This document shows positions 25,041 to 32,676 of a stretch of DNA of 36,718 nt, one piece after another. Numbering within the stretch: position 1 is the first letter of the stretch; each line of letters begins with the position of its first letter. The position numbers and the translations under genes were made by a program. Below the pieces are notes generated by a model. The model was not told the DNA's origin and did not search any database. It saw only the letters and a list, made by a program, of their open reading frames with translations. Source of the DNA: Erysipelotrichaceae bacterium (GTDB lineage Bacteria; Bacillota_I; Bacilli_A; Erysipelotrichales; Erysipelotrichaceae); assembly GCA_012516665.1 (NCBI GenBank), contig JAAYWN010000015.1, positions 1-36,718 on the forward strand, read 5' to 3'.

Positions 25041-26078
25041 TCAGTCAAACCGATCGAACGTATTTAAGAAACGTTCATCATTGATATAGAAATTGCGGAT
25101 ATCATTAATACCATATTTCAGCATGGCAACTCTTTCCAGACCGACGCCAAAAGCAAAACCGGAACATTTATCCGGATCAAAGCCATTCATCTCAAGAACA
25201 TGCGGATGCACCATGCCGGCACCGAGGATCTCGATCCATCCAGAACCTTTGCATACACTGCATCCTTTGCCATTGCAGAATGGGCACGATACATCTACTT
25301 CAACAGATGGTTCCGTAAATGGGAAATAGCTTGGCCGAAAACGGATCTTTCTGCCTTCTCCAAACATCTTATTTGCCATGAATTCCAGCGTGCCCTTAAG
25401 ATCTGTCAAGGTAACATGCTCTCCGACAACAAGTCCTTCGCACTGCATGAACTGATGGCTGTGGGTCGCATCATCATCATCGCGGCGATAGACCTTGCCT
25501 GGACAGATCAGTTTGATCGGTGTCTGCCCATGTGCTTTTTCCAATTCTCTCATCTGCATAGCTGTTGTATGCGTGCGCAGCAGTGTTGTTGGATCAATGT
25601 AAAAAGTATCCTGCATATCGCGCGCGGGATGATCCGCCGGAATATTTGCCAGTTCAAAATTATAATGATCCTGTTCAAGCTCCGGTCCTTCGGCCACTTT
25701 GTATCCCATGCCCAAGAAAAGATCTTCGATCTCATTCTGGATCAGGATCAAAGGATGTGTTGTGCCAATGCGGATCGTATCGCCTGGCAATGTCACATCG
25801 ATCCTCTCGTGTTCCAGTTTGGCAGCGGTCGCCTGCACTTCCAGATCCTGCTGCTTTTTTTCCAGAGCTCCTGTCACGGTCTCCTTGCAGTCATTGACCA
25901 TCTGGCCAAAAGCAGGTTTTTCTTCTTTCGGCAGAGCCCGCATCTGGCTCATCAGTGCCTGGATCTCTCCCTTTTTGCCTAGATACTGTACTTTGACTTC
26001 ATTCAGTTCATTCAATGTCTGTGCATGTTCAATAGCCTGCAATGCGGCCTGCTGCACATCTGCGATCTGTTCGCTCAT
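25041..26078 (-). CDS. pheS: Phenylalanine--tRNA ligase alpha subunit
   Basis: Catalytic subunit of Phe-tRNA synthetase, 345 residues. The N-terminal coiled-coil arm spans about 1-90. Class II motifs follow: [12 protein letters not shown] at about 152-163, the motif 2 loop [20 protein letters not shown] at about 199-218, and motif 3 [17 protein letters not shown] near 310-326. A [12 protein letters not shown] pair of cysteines sits before motif 3. AGGAGGAG precedes the ATG. It is controlled by the T-box leader directly upstream and cotranscribed with pheT. Confidence 0.98.
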   Translation of the reverse strand: MSEQIADVQQAALQAIEHAQTLNELNEVKVQYLGKKGEIQALMSQMRALPKEEKPAFGQMVNDCKETVTGALEKKQQDLEVQATAAKLEHERIDVTLPGDTIRIGTTHPLILIQNEIEDLFLGMGYKVAEGPELEQDHYNFELANIPADHPARDMQDTFYIDPTTLLRTHTTAMQMRELEKAHGQTPIKLICPGKVYRRDDDDATHSHQFMQCEGLVVGEHVTLTDLKGTLEFMANKMFGEGRKIRFRPSYFPFTEPSVEVDVSCPFCNGKGCSVCKGSGWIEILGAGMVHPHVLEMNGFDPDKCSGFAFGVGLERVAMLKYGINDIRNFYINDERFLNTFDRFD

Positions 26079-26090
26079 CAGTCTCCTCCT

Positions 26091-26323
26091 AAAATAAAAA
26101 CGTTCCTGTCATCACAGGAACGCTGATTGCGCGGTACCATCCTGATTCACATTCCGCAAAGAATATGCTCTTGATTGGATCTTCTAACGCTGATCAGGCG
26201 GAAGGGATTGGCCTCGCTGGAAAAGTGAATTCAGGACAATGCATCGCGGAGATCCTTTCAGCATACAGATCTCTCTCTTTCGCTTTGCGCTTTTCCTTAC
26301 TTGTCTTTTCTTTTTCGCTTTAT
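26091..26323 (-). promoter_or_regulatory. T-box riboswitch (Phe-specific) of pheST
   Basis: Leader RNA that reads the charging state of tRNA-Phe and allows transcription when it is uncharged. The T-box sequence AGGATGGTACCGCGC (26129-26143) pairs with the tRNA acceptor end. In Stem I, GAA-TTC-A (26226-26232) gives the specifier codon UUC (26227-26229), matching Phe. The terminator is CGTTCCTGT/ACAGGAACG (26101-26122) with TTTTT next to it; its 5' side would compete with the antiterminator. The 5' end is set from the predicted promoter. Confidence 0.93.
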
Positions 26324-26329
26324 GACAAG

Positions 26330-26358
26330 ATTATAGATTTAACTTTCCCGCTTTTCAA
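26330..26358 (-). promoter_or_regulatory. Promoter of the pheST leader
   Basis: TTGAAA (26353-26358) and TATAAT (26330-26335) on the - strand, 17 bases apart. It overlaps the predicted promoter of the divergent trmO gene. Confidence 0.8.
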
Positions 26359-26366
26359 GCTAAAAT
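26338..26366 (+). promoter_or_regulatory. Candidate promoter of trmO (leaderless)
   Basis: TAAAAT (26361-26366) with TTTAAC 17 bases upstream (26338-26343). The expected start point, 7 bases on, is the A of the trmO start codon. Confidence 0.4.
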
Positions 26367-26372
26367 GAAAAC

Positions 26373-27053
26373 ATGAAGAAGAATCTGACAATGCATCCGA
26401 TCGCCGTGATCCATACGGATTTTGCGACCAAGTTCGGCATTCCCCGCCAGGCAAGCTTGGCCGAAGAGCTGAAAGCAACCATTGTATTTGAAAAAGAATA
26501 TCGAAAGGATGGTATTTTAAAAGGCTTAGAGAACTTTTCTCATATCTGGCTGCTGTGGGGATTCAGTGCTTCCTTTGATGCGGATTGGACACCGACAGTC
26601 AGACCGCCGCGTCTTGGCGGCACAAAGAGAGTCGGCGTTTTTGCCTCACGCTCCCCTTTCCGGCCCAATCCAATCGGTCTCAGTGCTGTTAAGATCGATG
26701 CGATCCGCAAAACAAAAGAGTATGGAACAGTGATCGATGTCATCGGTGCAGATATGATGAATCTGTCCCCGATCTATGACATTAAGCCCTATATCCCGTA
26801 CTCTGATCGCATCCATGCTGCGCCTGGTTTTGCGGAACAGCCGGATCTGCGCAAACTGCAGGTAAGAATATCCCCCGTCGTTGCCGAGACCATTCCTGCC
26901 GGAAAACTGGCCGGTCTGATCGAAGTACTGGCTTTGGATCCGCGACCGCCATATCAAAATGATCCGAACCGCAAATATGGTTTTGTCTTTGCCGGCATGG
27001 AGATCAAATTCAAAGTGGAAGACAATGTACTGACCGTGCTGTCAGCGAAATGA
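26373..27053 (+). CDS. trmO: tRNA (N6-threonylcarbamoyladenosine-37-N6)-methyltransferase TrmO
   Basis: Methylates t6A at position 37 of certain tRNAs using S-adenosylmethionine. The 226-residue sequence has the TrmO/YaeB layout: HPIAVIHTDFATKFGIPRQ at 8-26, FSHIWLLWGF at 55-64, the signature RPPRLGGTKRVGVFASRSPFRPNPIG spread over 77-102, and the C-terminal DPRPPYQNDPNRKYG. No Shine-Dalgarno site precedes the ATG at 26373, and the only nearby -10-like box puts transcription at the start codon itself. Its TGA abuts the stop codon of the convergent gene without a spacer. Confidence 0.93.
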   Translation: MKKNLTMHPIAVIHTDFATKFGIPRQASLAEELKATIVFEKEYRKDGILKGLENFSHIWLLWGFSASFDADWTPTVRPPRLGGTKRVGVFASRSPFRPNPIGLSAVKIDAIRKTKEYGTVIDVIGADMMNLSPIYDIKPYIPYSDRIHAAPGFAEQPDLRKLQVRISPVVAETIPAGKLAGLIEVLALDPRPPYQNDPNRKYGFVFAGMEIKFKVEDNVLTVLSAK

Positions 27054-27785
27054 TCACCAGCCGCCATTGTCACCATAGTATTCCTGACGTGAACGGGCAT
27101 CTTCATAAGCCTGATACAGATGATCCAGATCTTCATCGCTGCAGATGAATGCATCGCCCATCAGATCATAATGGCCATCGCGGATCAGAATGCCTGCTTT
27201 ATCAGGACATCCGAAGACTGCTCTGCCTTTTTCTTCAATGGAGCGGATCATACGATGCAGGTGCTTCTCATCTTCTATGTACCCTGTTTCTAAAGAGAAT
27301 CCCTGCAGAATGCCAAGGCCTCTGCCGCTCTCTTGGTTCCATGCATGATCTGAAGCATATTCATCCATCATGATTTTTGAACCAGAGGCATTGCTCATAA
27401 AAATACCAGCATAGTTCCTGAGATCATCCTGTATTTCTTTATCTTCAATGCATTCCATCATATCATCAGGATCATTGCCAATCAGATAGATCAATGAACT
27501 GCTCTGCAGTCTGCTCTGCAGGGCATGGCGATCATCCAGATAGGGATTGAACCATTGGATCTGTTCATCTGTGATCTGATATGCATGAAATGGTCCTGCT
27601 ATCTTCTCATAAGTTCGGCTGCCGCGATGATACTTCTGCGCAAAAGCAGCGCTGTCATCTGCCCAGCCTTCATCCGCAAAAAGAGGCATGATCAAAACAT
27701 GCATATCTGCGGTCAGAATATCATGCAGATATTCATATGCCCACTCTTCATTAAAGTTCGTTCTGTTCAGTATAATATTGATCAT
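27054..27785 (-). CDS. Peptidase-E / class I glutamine-amidotransferase-like protein, nucleophile apparently replaced
   Basis: A 243-residue protein of the S51/class I amidotransferase-like fold. The ATG at 27785 is chosen because AAGGTG lies before it and the longer reading from 28073 would run antisense through the acylphosphatase gene. IYLIGNDPDDMMECI (99-113) matches the family's strand and turn before the nucleophile, and FMSNASGSKIMMDEY (129-143) matches the nucleophile elbow, normally G-x-S-A-G. Aligned that way the nucleophile Ser position holds Ala133, with Ser134 next to it, so the protein may be inactive or use a shifted residue. Function unknown. Confidence 0.7.
   Translation of the reverse strand: MINIILNRTNFNEEWAYEYLHDILTADMHVLIMPLFADEGWADDSAAFAQKYHRGSRTYEKIAGPFHAYQITDEQIQWFNPYLDDRHALQSRLQSSSLIYLIGNDPDDMMECIEDKEIQDDLRNYAGIFMSNASGSKIMMDEYASDHAWNQESGRGLGILQGFSLETGYIEDEKHLHRMIRSIEEKGRAVFGCPDKAGILIRDGHYDLMGDAFICSDEDLDHLYQAYEDARSRQEYYGDNGGW
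27771..27776 (+). promoter_or_regulatory. -10 box for acylphosphatase gene
   Basis: A perfect TATAAT inside the first codons of the divergent gene, 42 bases before the acylphosphatase start; TTCATT stands 18 bases upstream as a weak -35. Confidence 0.45.
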
Positions 27786-27818
27786 ATTCACCTTTTCTAG
27801 AAATGAGGAAACAAAAAA

Positions 27819-28094
27819 ATGAAACGCTATCACGCAATTTTTGACGGCCGTGTCCAGGGCGTCGGCATGCGAGGCTTCTGTATGATGGAAGCACAGTCCC
27901 GCGGTCTGACGGGCTCTGTTAAGAATTTGGAAAACGGCATGGTCGAGATCTATGTTCAGGGAGACGAGGACCTCATTGATGAATTTCTCGGGGCAGTCAA
28001 GCAGGGAAATCGTTTTATCCGTGTCGACGATTATACGATTCAAGAAGTTCCTGTGGTGAGTGGAGAAAAGCATTTCTCCTATGGCTGGGACTGA
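27819..28094 (+). CDS. acyP: Acylphosphatase
   Basis: Small enzyme that hydrolyses acyl phosphates such as acetyl phosphate or carbamoyl phosphate. Its 91 residues match the family's length. The phosphate loop GRVQGVGMRGF at 10-20 contains the catalytic Arg (Arg18), and VKNLENGMVEIYVQG at 34-48 contains the catalytic Asn36. GAGG lies about 10 bases before the ATG. Only 33 bases separate it from the divergent peptidase-E-like gene, and only 3 bases separate its stop from that of the convergent methyltransferase. Confidence 0.96.
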   Translation: MKRYHAIFDGRVQGVGMRGFCMMEAQSRGLTGSVKNLENGMVEIYVQGDEDLIDEFLGAVKQGNRFIRVDDYTIQEVPVVSGEKHFSYGWD

Positions 28095-28097
28095 TCT

Positions 28098-28823
28098 TCA
28101 CCCACGGTAGTTATGCATGACAATGCCGCCGGCCACAGCAACATTCAAAGATTCAAAGCCATGCATATCAATGCGCAGACGATCATCTGCCATTGTTTGG
28201 ATCTGCTTATGCACACCTTGACCTTCATTGCCGAAAATGAAGGCCATTTTATTTACGGTCGGGATCTCTGCCATCGTATGAGATTTTTCCAAAGAAGTCG
28301 CAATGACTGTGAAATCATCATTCTGCAGCTGAAGAATGATATCATTCAGATCAGCTCGGATCACTGGAATATGAAACAGAGCGCCCTGTGTAGAACGGAC
28401 AGCTTTTTCATTATAAAGATCGCATGTATCCAAGGAACAATAGACCGCATCAAAAGAAAAGGATACAGCTGTACGCACCAATGTACCTAAATTTCCAGGA
28501 TCCTGTACATCATCCAGCAGGATCACCCGCTTCAATTCATCAGTAGCTGCTTCTTTCTGTTTGCATACGGCAATCAGATGGACGGGCGATACATTCTCCG
28601 ATATTTTTTTCATGATGGCCGGTGTCACTTCATAGACAGGCACGCTCTCATAAGGACAGACTGTATCGGTAATGATCTCTTCGACACAGGCAGCAGCCAA
28701 TGCTTCGCCGATCAGATGTTCCCCTTCTGCTAAGAACAGATGAGATTGATCCCGGTCTTTTTTATGATGGAGCGATGTCCATTTTTTTACTTTTGCATTC
28801 TGCAGTGAAACAATCTTTTCCAT
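28098..28823 (-). CDS. SpoU/TrmH-family RNA 2'-O-methyltransferase
   Basis: A 241-residue SPOUT methyltransferase that would modify a ribose in rRNA or tRNA using S-adenosylmethionine. An N-terminal substrate-binding part (EGEHLIGEAL at about 33-42) is followed by the knotted catalytic domain: LLDDVQDPGNLGTLVRTA at 102-119, FIFGNEGQGV and the final ESLNVAVAGGIVMHNY. The exact target cannot be told from the sequence. No Shine-Dalgarno site precedes the ATG; an extended -10 box ends 7 bases upstream, so the mRNA probably begins about one base before the start codon. Confidence 0.88.
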   Translation of the reverse strand: MEKIVSLQNAKVKKWTSLHHKKDRDQSHLFLAEGEHLIGEALAAACVEEIITDTVCPYESVPVYEVTPAIMKKISENVSPVHLIAVCKQKEAATDELKRVILLDDVQDPGNLGTLVRTAVSFSFDAVYCSLDTCDLYNEKAVRSTQGALFHIPVIRADLNDIILQLQNDDFTVIATSLEKSHTMAEIPTVNKMAFIFGNEGQGVHKQIQTMADDRLRIDMHGFESLNVAVAGGIVMHNYRG

Positions 28824-28830
28824 GGCTAAA

Positions 28831-28839
28831 AGTATAGCA
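28831..28839 (-). promoter_or_regulatory. Extended -10 promoter of the SpoU methyltransferase (near-leaderless)
   Basis: TGC-TATACT on the - strand, with TATACT at 28831-28836. Start point predicted at 28824, the base just before the ATG. Confidence 0.55.
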
Positions 28840-28849
28840 TCGAATCAAC

Positions 28850-28878
28850 AAAAAAGGCATCCTATCTGAAAGATGCCT
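28850..28878 (-). terminator. Terminator of the HprK/PEPCK-like gene
   Basis: AGGCATC and GATGCCT on the - strand form a 7-bp stem around 10 bases, followed by five or more T residues. Confidence 0.85.
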
Positions 28879-28884
28879 CCAAGC

Positions 28885-30588
28885 TTATTTCTGCTTAACA
28901 AACTCGACCAGTGCTTCAGCCGCTTTTTCAATGCCGTGATCGCCCTTATTCGGCAATCCTAAGCAAGTATATACTTCACCGACCGGGATCTGTTCTTTGA
29001 ACAGTTCATCAAAGAGCTTATCAATCAGCACTTTTGTTTCTTTCTGTCTCTGCATCGGTCCGAATGGATTGGCAAAGAATGTTGTAGACAGGCCTTTCTC
29101 CTGCGTTGTGCCCAAGGCGAACCGCTTGCCCTCAACAAAGACCGGTTCGGCCTCATCACGATTTGTGAACAGATGCATGCCTCTCTTATCCGTATAATTA
29201 TTGGCATAGAGGAAGATATCGATCTTATGATCTTTGGTAATGACCTTATATGGTGCCGCTGGAATAACGACTCTGGCATTTGCTTTTTCTGGATTGAAGA
29301 AGATCGAACGATCCATATCTTTATAAGCAGTTCCTTTATCCAGATCATCCAGACGTACAAAGGCACCGACTTCTGTTCCCTGTGCACGCACTTCGCCATT
29401 TTCATCGATGTGGATCGTGCCCATATCATCAAAGACTGTTTCCTGATGATCAATCATATCTGAAGCCAATGTGCTTAAAGCTTCCAACGTTTCAGACTTT
29501 CCAGCGCCGGAATCGCCCATGAACATCAGCCCCTTCTTAGTGCCATCCTTCAGATAGACATTGACCATGGCCCCGTGGATCGGCAGCCAGCCTCTCTGGA
29601 TCATCACTAAATTATGCAGGGTAAGGATCGATTTCTTCGTATATCCAAAGTAATCGATGGCCGGATCATTAGAATCCTTCAGCAGCCAGATATCATTCTC
29701 GCTGTCATGCCAGAATTCTGTATCGGAACCGCCGTCCGGATTTCCGAACAGCATGATCGCATCTGGTTTTTTTGCAACGGCATCTTTTGCATCAGCCAAT
29801 TCAAATAGATTTGCGGTAGCAGCCGCTGAACCGATGAAGTCCCTATGGAAGTAGCAGTAGATCAATAAAGAGCCGACCTTGGCGGGATAGCATATCCACT
29901 CTTCATCGCCTTTGACAAAGTCAGACATCGGATTATGTTCCGCATCCTTAAAGACATTTGTACGCTTGTTATGCTGCGGGTGCAGGATCAATGGTGTACG
30001 GAGCAGGATCTGATTGATGAAAGGGATCCCTTCCAGCTTTTCATAACCGATGGGCGCTTTCCAATCATAATAGCCCAGCAGCATGCTTGCATTTGTTCCT
30101 GCCTGCAGCTGACGGAATACTTTGTTCTGCGAGCCCTGTACCTTCTGCTCGATCTCACGGTAGAAATCCAGCACCAGCTTATTTTCTTCACTGTCTGCCT
30201 TGATAAAATTCTGCAGCTGGAATCCTTCTTCATTGTGTGTATACAGGACCGAATATCTCTGCAGGGAACGCCAATAGTCATATCCCTTTTCAATGATCAT
30301 CAGCAGTTCATCTGGGATCTTCGTATATGCATCATTGATCTCCTTCGGATCAGATATCAGCAATGTCTTCAGAACGAACTTGATCTCTTTCTTGATCTGC
30401 GTGTTATCTTTGCCATTCTCTGCCAGATAGCTGTACAGATCAAAATGATGAGATTTCAGATTTGCTAAGAAATGATCAAGAAATTCATCAAATACTTCTG
30501 TGGAGACAATTTCATGCTTGCTGGTCAGATATTTCTTCGAATAATTCAGGATTACTGTGTCATCGTGAAAATAATAGGCTTCTTTCAT
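28885..30588 (-). CDS. Large P-loop protein of the HPr kinase / PEP carboxykinase superfamily, function unknown
   Basis: A 567-residue soluble protein. The C-terminal half carries HGAMVNVYLKDG (338-349) and the P-loop GDSGAGKSETLEAL (358-371), which matches the HprK form, followed by an acidic FDDMG (386-390) where HprK and PEPCK have their metal-binding acids. Later, GLSTTFFANPFGPMQ (499-513) resembles the C-terminal substrate loop of ATP-type PEPCK. The first 330 residues, with an alpha-helical start, are not familiar to me. It is neither a normal HprK (about 310 residues) nor a normal PEPCK (lacks GLSGTGKTT). It is a single-gene unit with GGAGGGG 5 bases before the ATG. It may phosphorylate a protein or metabolite; unproven. 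Confidence 0.75.
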   Translation of the reverse strand: MKEAYYFHDDTVILNYSKKYLTSKHEIVSTEVFDEFLDHFLANLKSHHFDLYSYLAENGKDNTQIKKEIKFVLKTLLISDPKEINDAYTKIPDELLMIIEKGYDYWRSLQRYSVLYTHNEEGFQLQNFIKADSEENKLVLDFYREIEQKVQGSQNKVFRQLQAGTNASMLLGYYDWKAPIGYEKLEGIPFINQILLRTPLILHPQHNKRTNVFKDAEHNPMSDFVKGDEEWICYPAKVGSLLIYCYFHRDFIGSAAATANLFELADAKDAVAKKPDAIMLFGNPDGGSDTEFWHDSENDIWLLKDSNDPAIDYFGYTKKSILTLHNLVMIQRGWLPIHGAMVNVYLKDGTKKGLMFMGDSGAGKSETLEALSTLASDMIDHQETVFDDMGTIHIDENGEVRAQGTEVGAFVRLDDLDKGTAYKDMDRSIFFNPEKANARVVIPAAPYKVITKDHKIDIFLYANNYTDKRGMHLFTNRDEAEPVFVEGKRFALGTTQEKGLSTTFFANPFGPMQRQKETKVLIDKLFDELFKEQIPVGEVYTCLGLPNKGDHGIEKAAEALVEFVKQK

Positions 30589-30613
30589 GTTTTCCCCTCC
30601 AAGTAACGCAGAT

Positions 30614-30622
30614 ATAATACCA
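30614..30622 (-). promoter_or_regulatory. Extended -10 promoter of the HprK/PEPCK-like gene
   Basis: TGG-TATTAT on the - strand, about 25 bases before the start codon, with an A/T-rich -35 region. Confidence 0.5.
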
Positions 30623-30644
30623 GTTATCGCGACTGAATAAAATA

Positions 30645-30668
30645 CAGAAAAGCGCTTAAAAGCGCTTT
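30645..30668 (-). terminator. Terminator of the RNA-modification operon
   Basis: AAAGCGC and GCGCTTT form a 7-bp stem around 6 bases, then TCTGTATTTT on the - strand. It lies 87 bases after the rlmB-like stop. The 86 bases between hold nothing I recognise. Confidence 0.6.
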
Positions 30669-30754
30669 CAGATGAAATTATTTTCAGTTATCAATGAAAC
30701 ATTCTTACAAAAACGTCTGTTTTCCATAGAATGACACTTGTTTCCAGAATGCGG

Positions 30755-31474
30755 TCAGATATTTCTCTGCCGGTAGACTTCAAAGCCGAGCACTGCCGCT
30801 GCTCCGGCAGCGTTCAGCGCACTGTGAAAATCATTGGCATACGGGATATAGATATTCTGCGGGATCTCTTTCAGCACACCGGAAGATAAGCCGCGCATTT
30901 CACCGCCAATAGCAATCAGGACAGGCCCGGTATACTTTGCCTCATAGCAGCTGATGGCATTCTTCCGCATTGCCGCAAAGCAGTTCACCTTTTTTTCCTG
31001 ATACCACTTTACTGTCTGCTGCATATCGTCACTGAGCACGATCGGCAGATATTCGCTTGCCCCGGCAGAGGATTTCAGGATCGTGCTTTCCGCATTTTCC
31101 CAATTGCGATCGCGCAGGATCAGTCCAGTGCATCCAGCACTGTAGAGCGTGCGCATGATATAGCCAAGATTAAAGGGATCTTCGACCCCTTCCAAAAGGA
31201 CAGCAAAAGTCTGTTCCTCTTTCCATGTATCTTCTAATTTTTGATATGTCCGCTTTTCTGCTTCGGCAATCAAGCCGCCATGGGTCCGGCCGCTGGCCAT
31301 TGCATCGATCTCTTCTCGGCTGCAGCGAATGATCTCCGCTTTGCGTTCCTCTGCCCGATGCAGGATCCAGTTCGTATCCTTATCGTGCTTGGTCTCATCT
31401 ACATACAGTTTATCAACGATGCGATTGCCGCCCATTAAGGCAGCTTTGACACTTACATTTCCTTCAATGATCAT
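30755..31474 (-). CDS. rlmB: RlmB-like 23S rRNA 2'-O-methyltransferase (SpoU family)
   Basis: A 239-residue SPOUT enzyme likely to methylate a guanosine ribose of 23S rRNA. An N-terminal L30e-like part opens with MIIEGNVSVKAAL (1-13), as RlmB proteins do. The knotted domain has LLEGVEDPFNLGYIMRTLYSAG at about 93-114, IGGEMRGLSSGV and ends NDFHSALNAAGAAAVLGFEV, where many relatives read SLNVS. This small change at the substrate loop makes the exact target less certain. It overlaps the upstream gene by 4 bases (ATGA) and has GGAGG 5 bases before its ATG. Confidence 0.85.
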   Translation of the reverse strand: MIIEGNVSVKAALMGGNRIVDKLYVDETKHDKDTNWILHRAEERKAEIIRCSREEIDAMASGRTHGGLIAEAEKRTYQKLEDTWKEEQTFAVLLEGVEDPFNLGYIMRTLYSAGCTGLILRDRNWENAESTILKSSAGASEYLPIVLSDDMQQTVKWYQEKKVNCFAAMRKNAISCYEAKYTGPVLIAIGGEMRGLSSGVLKEIPQNIYIPYANDFHSALNAAGAAAVLGFEVYRQRNI

Positions 31475-32676
31475 CTGTACCTCCGCAGGATGTCATTTTC
31501 CTGCACATCAAGATCAATTGGTATTTCCACAAGGCTCATCGGTGAACGGATCGTTTCGATCTGCTCCTGTGTCTTGGCATTTTTCATCGATGAAAGTTTA
31601 AATCTGCGATTTTCTTTTCCCGGCGTCAAAAATTCCAGCATCTCATTCACTGAGAATACATTTCTGGTCTCGATCAGACATATCCCATCGTGGACTTTTT
31701 TAACTGTACCGAGGAAGTCATGATTGACATCAGAATTGCTGTTAGCGTGATAGATCAAAGAATGAACATCGGCACTGCCGCTGTAGAATCCCGTGCAGGT
31801 CTCACGATTCTCACCGCGCTGGATCTCTTTGCGATGCACAGCCATTCTTTCTGAGGACAGCGGTGCTCCTGTCTCATAGATCTCATCAATGAAATGACGG
31901 TAGGAAGAGACAATGCTGGCAACATAATATTCTGTCTTCATGCGCCCTTCGATCTTCAAAGAAGAAACGCCTGCTTCCATCAGATCATACAGATACGATG
32001 CTGCGCAGAGATCTCTGCTTCCCATCGTGAATAAAGGATCCGAACTGATCTTTTTATCATGATCATACAGTTCATAGTTCCAGCGGCATGACTGCGCACA
32101 GCCGCCGCGATTGGCATCCCGCAGAGTCATGCGGTTGGACAGCGTGCATCGGCCGGAATAATTGACGCACATGCCGCCATGAATAAATGCTTCCGTCTCA
32201 ACTGGTGAATGTTTTGTAATATCCTTCACCTGCGCCATGGTACATTCCCGAGCCAATACCGCACGATCAATATCCAGAGCATTTTTCAAATATTGAATGG
32301 CGTTCGAATTCGTTACTGACAGCTGCGTACTGCAATGGATCTGCAGTTTTGGAGCAGTCATGCGTGCAATCTTCATTATGGCCGGACTGGCACAGATGAT
32401 GGCAGTAACACCATATTCCTCCAGTTTCTTCAAGTATTCTTCAATGCCCTCGAAATCTTCATCGTGCGGAATGATATTTACCGTCACATGGATATGTGCA
32501 GCGTATTCTTCAGCAAACCTGCATGCCTCCCGAATATCTTCCATAGTGAAATTCGAAGCACGCGAGCGCAGTGAAAAATACTGACCACCCAAATACACGG
32601 CATCAGCTCCATAGCGTATCGCAGTTTTTGCCCGATGCAGATCTCCTGCCGGGGCCAATAATTCCGGTTTTTTCAT
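31471..32676 (-). CDS. U32 family tRNA uridine-34 hydroxylation protein (YrrO/TrhP type)
   Basis: A 401-residue member of the U32 family; the relatives YrrO and TrhP are needed for prephenate-dependent hydroxylation of U34 in tRNA. The ATG at 32676 gives the standard MKKPELLAPAGDLHRAKTA start; a longer reading would overlap the preceding gene. ADAVYLGGQYFSLR follows, then IHCSTQLSVTN and the cysteine region GMCVNYSGRCTLSN with RGGCAQSCRW (about 219-258), whose four Cys probably hold an iron-sulfur cluster. It overlaps its partner upstream by 4 bases, matching the yrrN-yrrO order of other Bacillota. Confidence 0.9.
   Translation of the reverse strand: MKKPELLAPAGDLHRAKTAIRYGADAVYLGGQYFSLRSRASNFTMEDIREACRFAEEYAAHIHVTVNIIPHDEDFEGIEEYLKKLEEYGVTAIICASPAIMKIARMTAPKLQIHCSTQLSVTNSNAIQYLKNALDIDRAVLARECTMAQVKDITKHSPVETEAFIHGGMCVNYSGRCTLSNRMTLRDANRGGCAQSCRWNYELYDHDKKISSDPLFTMGSRDLCAASYLYDLMEAGVSSLKIEGRMKTEYYVASIVSSYRHFIDEIYETGAPLSSERMAVHRKEIQRGENRETCTGFYSGSADVHSLIYHANSNSDVNHDFLGTVKKVHDGICLIETRNVFSVNEMLEFLTPGKENRRFKLSSMKNAKTQEQIETIRSPMSLVEIPIDLDVQENDILRRYR

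Noticed and set aside
25200-25982. A 260-codon open frame on the + strand within pheS
   Set aside because: It is fully antisense to a canonical pheS, has no ribosome site and no recognisable motif; its composition is that of a shadow frame.
26165-26368. A 67-codon open frame in the region upstream of pheS
   Set aside because: It lies antisense to the T-box leader, whose RNA elements explain the sequence.
27794-27803. Palindrome TTTCTAGAAA between two divergent genes
   Set aside because: Ten bases in an A/T-rich gap can arise by chance, and no promoter arrangement makes it a clear operator.
27786-28073. An N-terminal extension of the peptidase-E-like gene to 339 residues
   Set aside because: The extension is antisense to a canonical acylphosphatase, and a ribosome site supports the start at 27785.
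29935-30468. A 177-codon open frame on the + strand
   Set aside because: Antisense to the HprK/PEPCK-like gene, rich in Cys, Ile and Leu as shadow frames often are; no ribosome site.
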